DNA from: Nocardiopsis alborubida
GTDB lineage: Bacteria > Actinomycetota > Actinomycetes > Streptosporangiales > Streptosporangiaceae
Assembly (NCBI RefSeq): GCF_012396365.1
Contig: NZ_JAAXPG010000012.1
Coordinates: 124,001 to 188,000, forward strand
DNA: 64,000 nt
Direction: 5' to 3'
Below the pieces are notes generated by a model, which ran no database searches, was not told the DNA's origin, and was given only the letters and a program-made list of their open reading frames with translations. Below, in pieces: positions 25,555-33,445 of this stretch (its first letter is position 1; each line of letters begins with the position of its first letter). A program made the position numbers and the translations under genes.

Positions 25555-26505
25555 ATGTCCTGGAGCCACGTCATCGAGACCCACGACCTGCTCGACACCC
25601 CGGCCGCGAACGGGGCGTCCGTGGCCGAGTACCTGCGCCGCCACGGCGCGGCCGACGGCGAGGTCCTCGTGGAGACCGTCGCGGGCGAGGGTGGGTCCAC
25701 CGACTTCGTCCGGGTGACGATCGCCGGTACCGACGGCGCCGCCTCCGGCGGCTCCGCGCCCACCCTGGGCATCCTCGGCCGCCTCGGCGGCCTGGGCGCG
25801 CGCCCGGAGCAGATCGGCTTCGTCAGCGACGGCGACGGCGCCCTCACCGCCGTCTCCGCGGCGGCCAAGCTCCTGGACATGCGCCGCCGGGGCGACACCC
25901 TGCCCGGCGACGTCGTGCTGGCCACCCACATCGACCCCGACGCCCCGACCCAGCCCCACGACCCCGTTCCGTTCATGGGCTCGGTCGTGGACCAGGACGT
26001 CAGCAACCGGCACGAGGTCCTGCCCGCCATGGACGCGATCCTGTCCGTGGACACCACCAAGGGCAACCGGATCTGCAACCACCACGGCATCGCCATCACC
26101 CCGGCCGTCGTCGACGGGTGGATCGTCCGGGTTCCGGAGAGCCTGCTCGACATCGTCTCCCGCACCACCGGCCGTGCCCCGGTCGTCATGCCGCTGACCA
26201 TGCAGGACATCACCCCGTACGGCAACGGCGTCTACCACGTCAACTCGATCCTGCAGCCGTCCACGGCCACCAGCGCCCCGGTCGTGGGCGTGGCCATCGT
26301 GACCGAGGAGGCCGTGGCCGGGTCGGCCACCGGCGCCACGGACCTGCGCAGCGTGGAGAGCGCGGTCCGGTTCGTCATCGAGACCGCGAAGGACTACGGC
26401 CGCGGCATCGCCCGCTTCGTCGACGCCGACGAGGTGCGGCGGCTCCAGGAGCTGTACGGGAGCATGTCCCACCTGCGCGGCGCGGGCGAGCCCGCCTCCT
26501 CCTGA
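25555..26505 (+). CDS. DUF1177 family protein, metallopeptidase-like
   Basis: A 316-residue protein of DUF1177, which has no assigned function. Two parts look informative. SDGDGALTAVSAAAKLLD (residues 91-108) followed by GDTLPGDVVLATHIDPDA (113-130) reads like the M20/M28/M42 metallopeptidase core, where an Asp-Gly-rich turn and a later acidic or His residue bind zinc. PHDPVPFMGS then gives another possible ligand, His135. This resemblance is by eye and remote. The ATG at 25555 follows GAGAGAGGG. It is the fourth gene after OPT, AroM and racemase, with a 150-bp gap, and should be read as part of that system. Confidence 0.85.
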   Translation: MSWSHVIETHDLLDTPAANGASVAEYLRRHGAADGEVLVETVAGEGGSTDFVRVTIAGTDGAASGGSAPTLGILGRLGGLGARPEQIGFVSDGDGALTAVSAAAKLLDMRRRGDTLPGDVVLATHIDPDAPTQPHDPVPFMGSVVDQDVSNRHEVLPAMDAILSVDTTKGNRICNHHGIAITPAVVDGWIVRVPESLLDIVSRTTGRAPVVMPLTMQDITPYGNGVYHVNSILQPSTATSAPVVGVAIVTEEAVAGSATGATDLRSVESAVRFVIETAKDYGRGIARFVDADEVRRLQELYGSMSHLRGAGEPASS

Positions 26506-26780
26506 GGCTGTGAGGAGCGCGGTCCCGCCCGGGCCACGGGCGGGACGGCGTCCCCTGTTATTCCGACACGCGCCTCCCGGGCGGACGGCCAACGCCGCAC
26601 GGCACGGATGCGCCAGGGCGCGGCGGTCACCCTGTCTGGTCCGGGCGGAGGAGAGGCGTCCCCGCCGTCGGTCGTGCATACCGTTGAGCCGAAGGGCCTT
26701 CCGGCCTCGTGGCTCCTGGGAGCTGCGGAGGAGGGCGGCTCGAACAACGCCCACCTCCGGGTGCGTTCGGAAGGAGTCCT

Positions 26781-27323
26781 GTGGACCACGTGATCGACGG
26801 CCCCCTCGCCGAGGACGCACCCGCGATCGCGCGGGTACTGCTGACCGCCTGGATCCAGACCTATCCCAACAGGCAAGCCGGGATCGACGAAGCCTGGATC
26901 CGCGAACACCGCGGTTCTGTCACCACGCCCGAGGCGATCGCCCCATGGCGGGAGTTCATCGTCCGCGCCGCGCGCCAGCCCGACCAGTTCTTCTGCCGTG
27001 TCGTGCGGTGCCGAGGCGAGATCGTCGGGGTCCTGTGCGGACGCCGCGAGGAGGAAACCGTCGACCTCGGACCGATGTACCTCCTGCGAGAGGCCCAGGG
27101 CGGCGGCATCGGCGGTCTGCTGATGAACGCGTTCCTCGACTGGGCCGGAGAGGCTCCCATGCGCCTGTGGGTGACGGCCTGCAACGAGCGTGCCATCCGC
27201 TTCTACCAGCGCTACGGATTAACAGCCACCGGCGAACAGCAGCTCTGGCGGGGCAGGCTTCCGAACCTGCGCATGGTCCGTGCACCCCTGACCGACCACG
27301 TCACTCGGCCCCGCCGCGGGTGA
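26781..27323 (+). CDS. GNAT-family N-acetyltransferase
   Basis: A 180-residue acetyltransferase. The acetyl-CoA loop appears as REAQGGGIGGLLMNAFLDWA (residues about 103-122), and the closing motif is NERAIRFYQRYGLTATGE, typical of the GNAT fold. It transfers acetyl groups to an amine on an unknown small molecule or protein. GTG at 26781 has AAGGAG four bases upstream; GTG at 26790, three codons later, is an equally plausible start. It is 275 bp after the DUF1177 gene and unlikely to be part of that operon. Confidence 0.88.
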   Translation: MDHVIDGPLAEDAPAIARVLLTAWIQTYPNRQAGIDEAWIREHRGSVTTPEAIAPWREFIVRAARQPDQFFCRVVRCRGEIVGVLCGRREEETVDLGPMYLLREAQGGGIGGLLMNAFLDWAGEAPMRLWVTACNERAIRFYQRYGLTATGEQQLWRGRLPNLRMVRAPLTDHVTRPRRG

Positions 27324-27415
27324 GAGACGGGACGGCGACCCGGCCGCCTCCTCCCCGCGTTCGGACGCCTAGCGCGACCGGCCCGCCCCGGGCGCGGCGT
27401 GGGATGATGGCGTCC

Positions 27416-27850
27416 ATGGCCGACAGGGACGCACAGGAACAGCGGTTGCGCGACATCGCCGCCATCCGCCGTGTCCGCGACCGGATCGACCGCGAGTACG
27501 CCCAGCCCCTCAACGTCGAGGCGCTGGCCCGCGGGGCGCACATGTCGGCCGGGCACCTGAGCAGGGAGTTCCGCCGCGTCTACGGTGAGTCGCCGTACTC
27601 GTACCTGATGACCCGGCGGATCGAACGGGCGATGACGCTGCTGCGGCGCGGGGACCTCAGCGTCACCGAGGTCTGCTTCGCGGTGGGCTCGTCCTCGCTG
27701 GGCACGTTCAGCACGAGGTTCACCGAGCTGGTCGGCGTGCCGCCGAGCGTCTACCGCCGCGACCACTCGCGGGCGGCGGCGGGCATCCCGCCCTGCCTGG
27801 CCAAACAGGTGACCAGACCGGTCAGGAATCAAGAAGCGCGCACCCCGTAG
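27416..27850 (+). CDS. Short AraC-family regulator
   Basis: A 144-residue protein that is almost only the AraC DNA-binding domain, with two HTH motifs. The first is LNVEALARGAHMSAGHLSRE at about residues 38-57; the second is SVTEVCFAVGSSSLGTFSTR, followed by FTELVGVPPSVYRR. There is no separate sensor domain. Starts at 27404, 27407 and 27416 are all in frame; none has a strong ribosome-binding site. A VOC-domain gene begins 20 bp downstream. This AraC-VOC pairing is common in actinobacteria, and the regulator probably controls its own two-gene unit. Confidence 0.9.
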   Translation: MADRDAQEQRLRDIAAIRRVRDRIDREYAQPLNVEALARGAHMSAGHLSREFRRVYGESPYSYLMTRRIERAMTLLRRGDLSVTEVCFAVGSSSLGTFSTRFTELVGVPPSVYRRDHSRAAAGIPPCLAKQVTRPVRNQEARTP

Positions 27851-27870
27851 CCGGTCCTAGCGTTGGGGGC

Positions 27871-28281
27871 ATGGACATCACCATTCACCACGCCTTCCTG
27901 CCGCACACCGACGCCGAGGCCGCCCTGGCCTTCTACCGCGACCTCCTCGGGTTCGAGGTCCGCAACGACGTCGGCTACGAGGACATGCGCTGGATCACCG
28001 TAGGGCCGGTCGGGCATCCCGCGACCTCCATCGTGCTGCACCCGCCCGCCGTCGACCCCGGCGTCACCGAGGACGAGCGCCGCACCGTCCTGGAGCTGAT
28101 GGCCAAGGGCACCTACACCGCGATCACCCTGGCCACCGACGACCTCGACGGCCTCTTCCAGCGCCTGGAGGCGGCCGGGGCGGACGTGGTCCAGGAACCC
28201 ATCGACCAGGACTACGGGGTCCGCGACTGCGCCTTCCGCGACCCGTCCGGCAACCTCGTGCGCGTCAACCAGACCGTCTGA
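27871..28281 (+). CDS. VOC (glyoxalase/bleomycin-resistance) superfamily protein
   Basis: A 136-residue protein of the vicinal oxygen chelate fold with two beta-alpha-beta-beta-beta units. Unit one begins HHAFLPHTDAEAALAFYRDL; unit two ends FRDPSGNLVRVNQ. Members bind a divalent metal and act as lyases, isomerases or antibiotic-binding proteins; this one cannot be placed more exactly. The ATG is 20 bp after the AraC gene, so they are co-transcribed. A sigma factor gene converges on it. Confidence 0.9.
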   Translation: MDITIHHAFLPHTDAEAALAFYRDLLGFEVRNDVGYEDMRWITVGPVGHPATSIVLHPPAVDPGVTEDERRTVLELMAKGTYTAITLATDDLDGLFQRLEAAGADVVQEPIDQDYGVRDCAFRDPSGNLVRVNQTV

Positions 28282-28364
28282 ACGGGGTTCCGCGAGGAGC
28301 CGCCGTAGGATCCTCCGGCCCGGTCCTCGGCCCGCCCCCCGGTCGAGGCCGGTCCCGGCCGGGG

Positions 28365-29288
28365 TCAGTCCGACCGTGTGCGGGCCCGCCTCACCTCGCG
28401 GTCGACGGCCCAGGCGTCGGCGACCGGGCCCAGGTGGCCCAGTTTGTCGGGGTTGGCCACCCCGCGGACGGTCTGGACCCTTCCGTCGAGCACATCCAGG
28501 ACCAGCGCCTGGATGACCCCGCCGTCCCGGTCGCGTAGGAGCGCGCCGGGCTGGCCGTTGACCTCCTGCGGCTCCAACACCACGCCGACCCGGAGTAGTT
28601 CGGGGAAGACCCTGCCCAGCAGCCGGGCCACCCTCGCCGCACCCGTGACGGCCCTGGCCAGCTGCGGGGCCCTGCCGCCGCCGTCCCCGACCAACCGCAC
28701 GTCGGCGGCCAGCAGGTCCCGCAGAGCGTCCACGTCGCCGTTCTCCAGCGCGTCGAAGAACCGCGTCGCCAGCTCCCGCTGCTCGCGACGGTCCGCCGCG
28801 AACCGCGGCCGCCCGGTCGCCATGTGCCGTCGCGCCCGCACCAGCAGCTGTCGGCAAGCCGACTCCGAGCGTCCCACCGCCGCGGCGACCTCGTCGAACC
28901 CGAAGGCGAAGACCTCCCGCAGCAGGAACACCGCCCGCTCCAGCGGGCTGAGCCGCTCCAACAGCAGCAGCGCCGCCATCGACACCGAGTCGGCCAGTTC
29001 CACCGACCGCGCCGGGTCCTGGTACGGGTCGCTCAGCAGCGGCTCGGGGAACCACGGTCCGACGTACTCCTCCCGCCGCACCCGCGCCGAACGCAGCACG
29101 TCGATCGAGATCCGTGTCACCGCGGCCGACAGGAAGGCCTTGGTCGACGTGGGCCGGGTCGTCGAGCGGTCGAAGCGCAGCCACGTCTCCTGCACCGCGT
29201 CCTCGGCCTCGCTCACGCTGCCCAGGATCCGGTAGGAGATCGAGAACAGCAGCGGCCGCAGCTCCTCGAAGTCCTCCACCTTGCCCAC
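28365..29288 (-). CDS. sigJ: ECF sigma factor, SigJ type with C-terminal SnoaL-like domain
   Basis: A 307-residue sigma factor of the ECF41/SigJ class. Region 2 lies at residues 8-75 (LLFSISYRILGSVSEAEDAV, then QETWLRF). Region 4 lies at about 110-165 (LLREVFAFGFDEVAAAVGRS). A C-terminal SnoaL-like domain of about 120 residues modulates activity instead of an anti-sigma factor. SigJ genes usually sit beside a carboxymuconolactone-decarboxylase/AhpD-like or oxidoreductase gene that is their target, and the AhpD-like gene is next upstream here (151 bp). That pairing supports control of a redox response. Confidence 0.9.
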   Translation of the reverse strand: MGKVEDFEELRPLLFSISYRILGSVSEAEDAVQETWLRFDRSTTRPTSTKAFLSAAVTRISIDVLRSARVRREEYVGPWFPEPLLSDPYQDPARSVELADSVSMAALLLLERLSPLERAVFLLREVFAFGFDEVAAAVGRSESACRQLLVRARRHMATGRPRFAADRREQRELATRFFDALENGDVDALRDLLAADVRLVGDGGGRAPQLARAVTGAARVARLLGRVFPELLRVGVVLEPQEVNGQPGALLRDRDGGVIQALVLDVLDGRVQTVRGVANPDKLGHLGPVADAWAVDREVRRARTRSD

Positions 29289-29439
29289 GCCGACCCGCCC
29301 CTCTCCCCGAACCCTTCCGCCCGGCCGTGCTCCCCGGCGCGGGCGGCTCGCGCCGTCCGGCCCCCGCGGGCGGGCCGGACCGGCGCCCCGGGGCCCGTGG
29401 CCGGGACTCCAGGTCCGCAGCCGCGCCCCGTGCCAGAAC

Positions 29440-29913
29440 CTAGTGGAACTGCCCGGGCTCGTAGTCTCCGGCCGGCTGCCGGGTGATGATGTTGAGCCGG
29501 TTCACGGCGTTCATGAAAGAGACCAGCATGACCAGGGAGGTGAGCTGCTCCTCGTCGTGGTGCTTGGCGGCGCGCTCCCACACCTCGTCGCTGACCCCGT
29601 CGGCCGCGTCCGCGACCCGGGTGCCCTCCTCCGCCAGCTCCAACGCGGCGCGCTCGGCGTCGGTGAAGACCGTGGCCTCCCGCCACGCCGCGACCAGGTT
29701 CAGCCGCACGGCGGTCTCACCGGCAGCGGCGGCGTCCTTGGTGTGCATGTCGAGGCAGACGGCGCAGCCGTTGATCTGGCTCACGCGGAGCGCCACCAGT
29801 TCCTGTGTCGCGGCCGGCAGCGCCGAGTCCTTGACCGCCCTGCCCACGGACATGAAGGGCTTGATGACCTTGCCGGCGGTCGGGCTGGTGAAGTAGTTCA
29901 GACGCGCGTCCAT
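29440..29913 (-). CDS. Carboxymuconolactone decarboxylase/AhpD-like protein
   Basis: A 157-residue protein with the AhpD-type redox motif CAVCLDMH: Cys50, Cys53 and His57. In AhpD proteins these cysteines reduce partner peroxiredoxins or peroxides. The rest is all-helical, with ERAALELAEEGTRVAD as expected for CMD proteins. It is encoded directly upstream of the SigJ-type sigma factor on the same strand, a recurrent ECF41 arrangement in which the sigma factor activates the CMD gene. I therefore infer an oxidative-stress function, induced through that sigma factor. Confidence 0.9.
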   Translation of the reverse strand: MDARLNYFTSPTAGKVIKPFMSVGRAVKDSALPAATQELVALRVSQINGCAVCLDMHTKDAAAAGETAVRLNLVAAWREATVFTDAERAALELAEEGTRVADAADGVSDEVWERAAKHHDEEQLTSLVMLVSFMNAVNRLNIITRQPAGDYEPGQFH

Positions 29914-30010
29914 GGGGTGCTCCCTCGTGGTCGTCGGTGGTTACACCCCCTGAGACGAGGTGGCCCGACGCCCTGTGACACGGGTGGGCGTGACCTGGGT
30001 CTCTCCTCTC

Positions 30011-30044
30011 CTGCCCGGGGGCTGGCCGACGCGCCCCCGGGCAG
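30011..30044 (-). terminator. Terminator after secreted beta-propeller gene
   Basis: Arms CTGCCCGGGGGC and GCCCCCGGGCAG (12 bp, perfect) enclose a 10-nt loop, 45 bp past the stop of the minus-strand gene ending at 30089. Confidence 0.7.
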
Positions 30045-30088
30045 GACGTGCGATGGGTTCCACGCCCCCCCGGCACGGGAACGTACGG

Positions 30089-31129
30089 TCAGCCGCCGTT
30101 GGACTGGCGGACCCCCTCGGCGAGCGCGTCGAAGGAGTAGACGAACCCGCCGTCGGAACCGCTGACGGTCATGTAGGCGTCGGTCGTCCCCGGCGCGATG
30201 GCGACGTTGGTCGCCGAGTCCAGCCCCTCGGCGGCGTCGGCCGGGACGCCGACCGTCGTCAGGTGCTCACCGAGCGGGCTGTACACGAAGATGCTCGGCT
30301 GGCCGTGGACCGCCTGGTAGAGGTTCCCGTCGGCGTCCACCGCGATGGAGTCGATCCGGCTCGTGCCGCCGTCGAAGTACAGGGCGGGGTGGGAGGTCTC
30401 CACCTCGGTCCCGTCCTCGTTGAGCGCGAGGTGGTCGACGCGGTTCGCGCCGTACTGGCCGACCCACAGACCCGCGTAGTCCGGGGTGAACGAGATGCCG
30501 TTGGGCGCGGGCAGCTCCTCGGCCAGGACGGTCGCCTCCGCGGTGTCGCGGTCGATCCGCACGACCCTGCCCCGGGCCTCCCACGCCGGGCCGTCGAATC
30601 CGGACGAGTCGCTGACGTACATGTTCCCGGCCTCGTCGAAGGCCAGGTCGTCCGGCTGCATCGGAGCGCCGTCGACCTCCCCGGAGAAGAACGTGGTCTG
30701 GTCCTCGCCCTCGGGGGTGATGCTGTCGATCTTCCCACCGGCGAAGTCGGTCAGGTAGAGCCGGTCGTCGTGCGGGCTGAACTGCGCGGAGGTGTAGGCG
30801 CTGGTCTCGTCGGTGAACACCGGGGTCACCTCCCGGGATTCGGTGTCCACCCCGAGCACCTTGGGCTTTCCGGCGGGGGCGGTGACGTCCACGACGAGCA
30901 GACGCCCGTCGGCGTCGAAGGTCGGGCCTTCGAGCAGGGTCATCCCCGTCTCCTCGTGGACGGAGGTCACCTGGACCAGGAGTTCGGCGGTGCGCTCGGT
31001 CCCGCCGTCCTCTCCGTCCTCACTCGTGGCGGCGGGGGCGGCGCATCCGGCCGCCGCGCCGGTCAGGGCCAGCGCGGCGAGTGCGCGGGCGGCCACCGTT
31101 CGTCGCGGCCTGGGGCAGTGCGGTTCCAT
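30089..31129 (-). CDS. Secreted SMP-30/NHL-like beta-propeller, probable lipoprotein
   Basis: A 346-residue exported protein. A twin-arginine-like basic N-terminus and hydrophobic stretch lead to a weak lipobox (AAGC, Cys29), so it may be lipid-anchored outside the membrane. Residues 60-340 contain about six repeated blades of the form FDxxGNLYVxD (FDEAGNMYVSD, VDADGNLYQAV), as in gluconolactonase/SMP-30 and YVTN/NHL propellers. Catalysis is not evident. The start ATG at 31129 has GAGGGA upstream, and directly beyond that stand five tandem 8-bp repeats. The gene looks monocistronic. Confidence 0.82.
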   Translation of the reverse strand: MEPHCPRPRRTVAARALAALALTGAAAGCAAPAATSEDGEDGGTERTAELLVQVTSVHEETGMTLLEGPTFDADGRLLVVDVTAPAGKPKVLGVDTESREVTPVFTDETSAYTSAQFSPHDDRLYLTDFAGGKIDSITPEGEDQTTFFSGEVDGAPMQPDDLAFDEAGNMYVSDSSGFDGPAWEARGRVVRIDRDTAEATVLAEELPAPNGISFTPDYAGLWVGQYGANRVDHLALNEDGTEVETSHPALYFDGGTSRIDSIAVDADGNLYQAVHGQPSIFVYSPLGEHLTTVGVPADAAEGLDSATNVAIAPGTTDAYMTVSGSDGGFVYSFDALAEGVRQSNGG

Positions 31130-31140
31130 ACGGTTCCCTC

Positions 31141-31180
31141 GGGGTCTCGGGGTCTCGGGGTCTCGGGGTCTCGGGGTCTC
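31141..31180. repeat. Five tandem copies of an 8-bp repeat
   Basis: GGGGTCTC is repeated five times without error in the leader of the propeller gene, 11 bp upstream of its start and just beyond the ribosome-binding site. On the sense strand the unit reads GAGACCCC. Copy number can change by slippage, which could alter promoter or leader spacing. Confidence 0.9.
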
Positions 31181-31255
31181 GGTCGTGGGACGTCCGCGAA
31201 GGCTCCCGGCCCGGGCGGCCGGGGCCGAGCGAAGTCAGGGCCGGGCCGGGGTCAG

Positions 31256-31366
31256 CTAGTGGGCTGGCCGAAAGTGTTGCCGGTGTGGCGCCGGGGACCT
31301 TCCTCCCCGGTGATCTTGCTCCTGGTGCCACTGTGGACCGTCGACAGTGCCTCTGGAAGCAAGATC
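31256..31366 (+). repeat. Structured dispersed element, copy A
   Basis: From CTAG at 31256 the sequence is about three-quarters identical by eye to 40146 onward for some 46 bp. At 31312-31366 a 55-nt hairpin follows: GATCTTGCT pairs with AGCAAGATC, CACTGT (31329-31334) pairs with ACAGTG (31344-31349), and the loop contains GGACCGTCGA. Copy B has a hairpin of the same length and nearly the same loop but different stem sequence. It lies between the propeller gene and the Baeyer-Villiger gene. Confidence 0.75.
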
Positions 31367-31410
31367 ATCCTCGATACGCACTCCCCGGCGAACCTTTCCG
31401 GTCACCGCAC

Positions 31411-33228
31411 CTAGGGCTGTGTCTCCAGGACCTCGTGCATGCGGCTCTCGCGCCAGTCGGCCAGCAGCCGGTGGAAGGCCACGGGCCCGGGGCTGTAGGA
31501 GGACCCGCCGTGTACGCCCGCGCCCTCGCGGTTGTAGTAGCCGGGCGTGCACTCGGCCTGGAACGCGGAGTTGTCGTGCGCGCTCTCCCGGACGGTCCGG
31601 CCCCACGCGTCGGCCGCCTCCTGGGAGGGCTCGACCACCGGGGCCCCGGTCTTGCGCGCTTCGGCGACGACGGCGGCGATGTGCTCGGCCTGCTCCAGCA
31701 GGATGTGCGCGAAGTTCACCGAGTTGGCGTTCTGGAGCGGGCCCAGGTGGAACAGGTTCGGGAACCCGTTGCTGTAGAAGCCGTGCAGCGTGCTGGGTCC
31801 GCGGCTCCAGGACTCCAGCAGGCCGCGTCCGCCGCGCCCGCGCACCGGCAGCGTGCCCGACATCACTCCGGAGACGCCGACGTCGAACCCGGTGGCGAAG
31901 ACGACGCAGTCCACGGGGTACTCGGTGTCCCCGACGACGATCGCGTCCTCGGTCATGCGGGTGATGCCGCCGTGGTCGGCGGTGTCCACCAGGGTCACGT
32001 TGGGCCGGTTGAAGGTCTGGAGGTAGTGGTCGCTGAAGCAGGGCCGCTTGCACATGTAGCGGTACCAGGGCTTGAGCACCTCGGCCGTGGCCGGGTCGTC
32101 CACGACCTCGTCCACACGCGCCCGGATCTGGTTCATCTTCCGCGCGTCGACGAGTTCGTCGATCCGCTCGCGCTCCTCGGCGGAGACGCTGGTGTCCAGA
32201 GCGCCGGAGATCATCTTGCGCTGGAGCCGGGCGGTGGAGGTCCAGCCGTCCCGGGTCAGGTCGGTCTCGACCTGCTCGCCGGAGACGATCGCCAGGAAGT
32301 TCTCCATGCGCTCGCGCTGCCAGCCCGGCTTGAGGGAGGCCGCCCACTCCGGGTCGGTGGGGCGGTTGTCGCGCACGTCCACCGAGGAGGGGGTGCGCTG
32401 GAACACGTACAGGTGCCGGGCGTCGCGTCCCAGGTGCGGGATGACCTGCACGCCGGTCGCCCCGGTGCCCACGACCGCGACCCTCTTGTCGGCGAGGCCG
32501 TCGAGGCCGCCGGTCTGGTCGCCGCCGGTGTAGCCGTAGTCCCACCGGCTGGTGTGGAAGGTGTGGCCCTTGAAGGCGTCGATCCCCGGGATGCCCGGCA
32601 GCTTGGGCTGGGTCAGCGTGCCCGAGGAGGTGATGACGAACCGCGCGCGCATCCGGTCGCCGCGGTCGGTCTCCACCACCCACTCGTCCGCGTCCTCGTC
32701 CCAGGTCAGCGCGGTGGCGCGGGTGTGGAAGAGCGCGTCGCGGTACAGGCCGAAGGTCTCGGCGATGGCCACGGCGTGGCGGCGGATCTCCTCGCCGGGG
32801 GCGTAGCGCCACTTCGGGACGTAGCCGACCTCCTCCAGCAGGGGCATGTAGGAGTAGGACTCGATGTCGCAGTGGATGCCCGGGTAGCGGTTCCAGTACC
32901 AGGTCCCGCCGAAGTCGCCCGCCTCGTCCATCATCCGGATCGACTCCACGCCCGCCTGGCGCAGCCGCGCGCCGGTGGTCAGGCCGCCGAAGCCGCCGCC
33001 GATCACGAGCACCTCCACGGTGTCGGTCAGCGGCTCGCGTTCGGTCCACGGGGTGTAGGGGTCCTTGGCGTAGTAGCCGAACTCGCCCGCGGCCGAGCGG
33101 TACTGGCCGGTGCCGTCGGGGCGGATGCGGCGGTCGCGCTCGCGGGCGTATCTGGCCCGCAGCGCGTCGAGGTCGATCTCCTCGGTGCGGTCGTCGGTGT
33201 CGGCGGTCGTGTCGGAGGCTGTGCCCAT
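31411..33228 (-). CDS. Baeyer-Villiger monooxygenase
   Basis: A 605-residue FAD/NADPH enzyme that would insert oxygen next to a ketone to give an ester or lactone. The FAD motif GGGFGG lies at 77-82. The type I Baeyer-Villiger fingerprint FxGxxxHxxxW is present as FKGHTFHTSRW at 219-229. The NADPH motif GTGATG lies at 254-259. The N-terminal 65-residue extension (RARYARERDRRIRPDGTGQY) is typical of the phenylacetone/cyclododecanone monooxygenase branch. A MarR gene is divergent 217 bp away with an inverted repeat between, so substrate-induced derepression is likely. The ketone is unknown. Confidence 0.93.
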   Translation of the reverse strand: MGTASDTTADTDDRTEEIDLDALRARYARERDRRIRPDGTGQYRSAAGEFGYYAKDPYTPWTEREPLTDTVEVLVIGGGFGGLTTGARLRQAGVESIRMMDEAGDFGGTWYWNRYPGIHCDIESYSYMPLLEEVGYVPKWRYAPGEEIRRHAVAIAETFGLYRDALFHTRATALTWDEDADEWVVETDRGDRMRARFVITSSGTLTQPKLPGIPGIDAFKGHTFHTSRWDYGYTGGDQTGGLDGLADKRVAVVGTGATGVQVIPHLGRDARHLYVFQRTPSSVDVRDNRPTDPEWAASLKPGWQRERMENFLAIVSGEQVETDLTRDGWTSTARLQRKMISGALDTSVSAEERERIDELVDARKMNQIRARVDEVVDDPATAEVLKPWYRYMCKRPCFSDHYLQTFNRPNVTLVDTADHGGITRMTEDAIVVGDTEYPVDCVVFATGFDVGVSGVMSGTLPVRGRGGRGLLESWSRGPSTLHGFYSNGFPNLFHLGPLQNANSVNFAHILLEQAEHIAAVVAEARKTGAPVVEPSQEAADAWGRTVRESAHDNSAFQAECTPGYYNREGAGVHGGSSYSPGPVAFHRLLADWRESRMHEVLETQP

Positions 33229-33384
33229 GTGCCGTCCTCACTTCGTTGCCGTCGCATCGCGACGCGGACGCGGCGCCGGGCTCGCGCGGGGGATGGCCGT
33301 GGTGCTCACGGGAGCGTGGAACGGGATCCGGGCGGCTGCCATCCCGATGCGGCGGCGGTGTTGTTGAACCGTGCACCAAAAAGG

Positions 33385-33399
33385 TTAGCATCAGGCTAA
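33385..33399. promoter_or_regulatory. Probable MarR operator
   Basis: TTAGC-ATCAG-GCTAA is an inverted repeat with 5-bp arms and a 5-bp spacer, in a locally AT-rich part of the region between the Baeyer-Villiger and MarR genes. It lies 46 bp before the MarR start. Confidence 0.6.
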
Positions 33400-33445
33400 G
33401 CATTTGGGTCCGGGGGCGCCCGTTGCGGCGCCCTATCATGGCGTC

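Noticed and set aside
31312..31366. Hairpins of the dispersed element as simple rho-independent terminators
   Set aside because: Copy A is not at the 3' end of a plus-strand gene, neither copy has a T-tract, and the shared flank and loop are not explained by termination.
30096..31414. Plus-strand frame with repeated Gly-Val-Ser-Gly-Ser-Arg
   Set aside because: The apparent peptide repeat is just the translation of the 8-bp DNA repeat; the real gene is on the minus strand.
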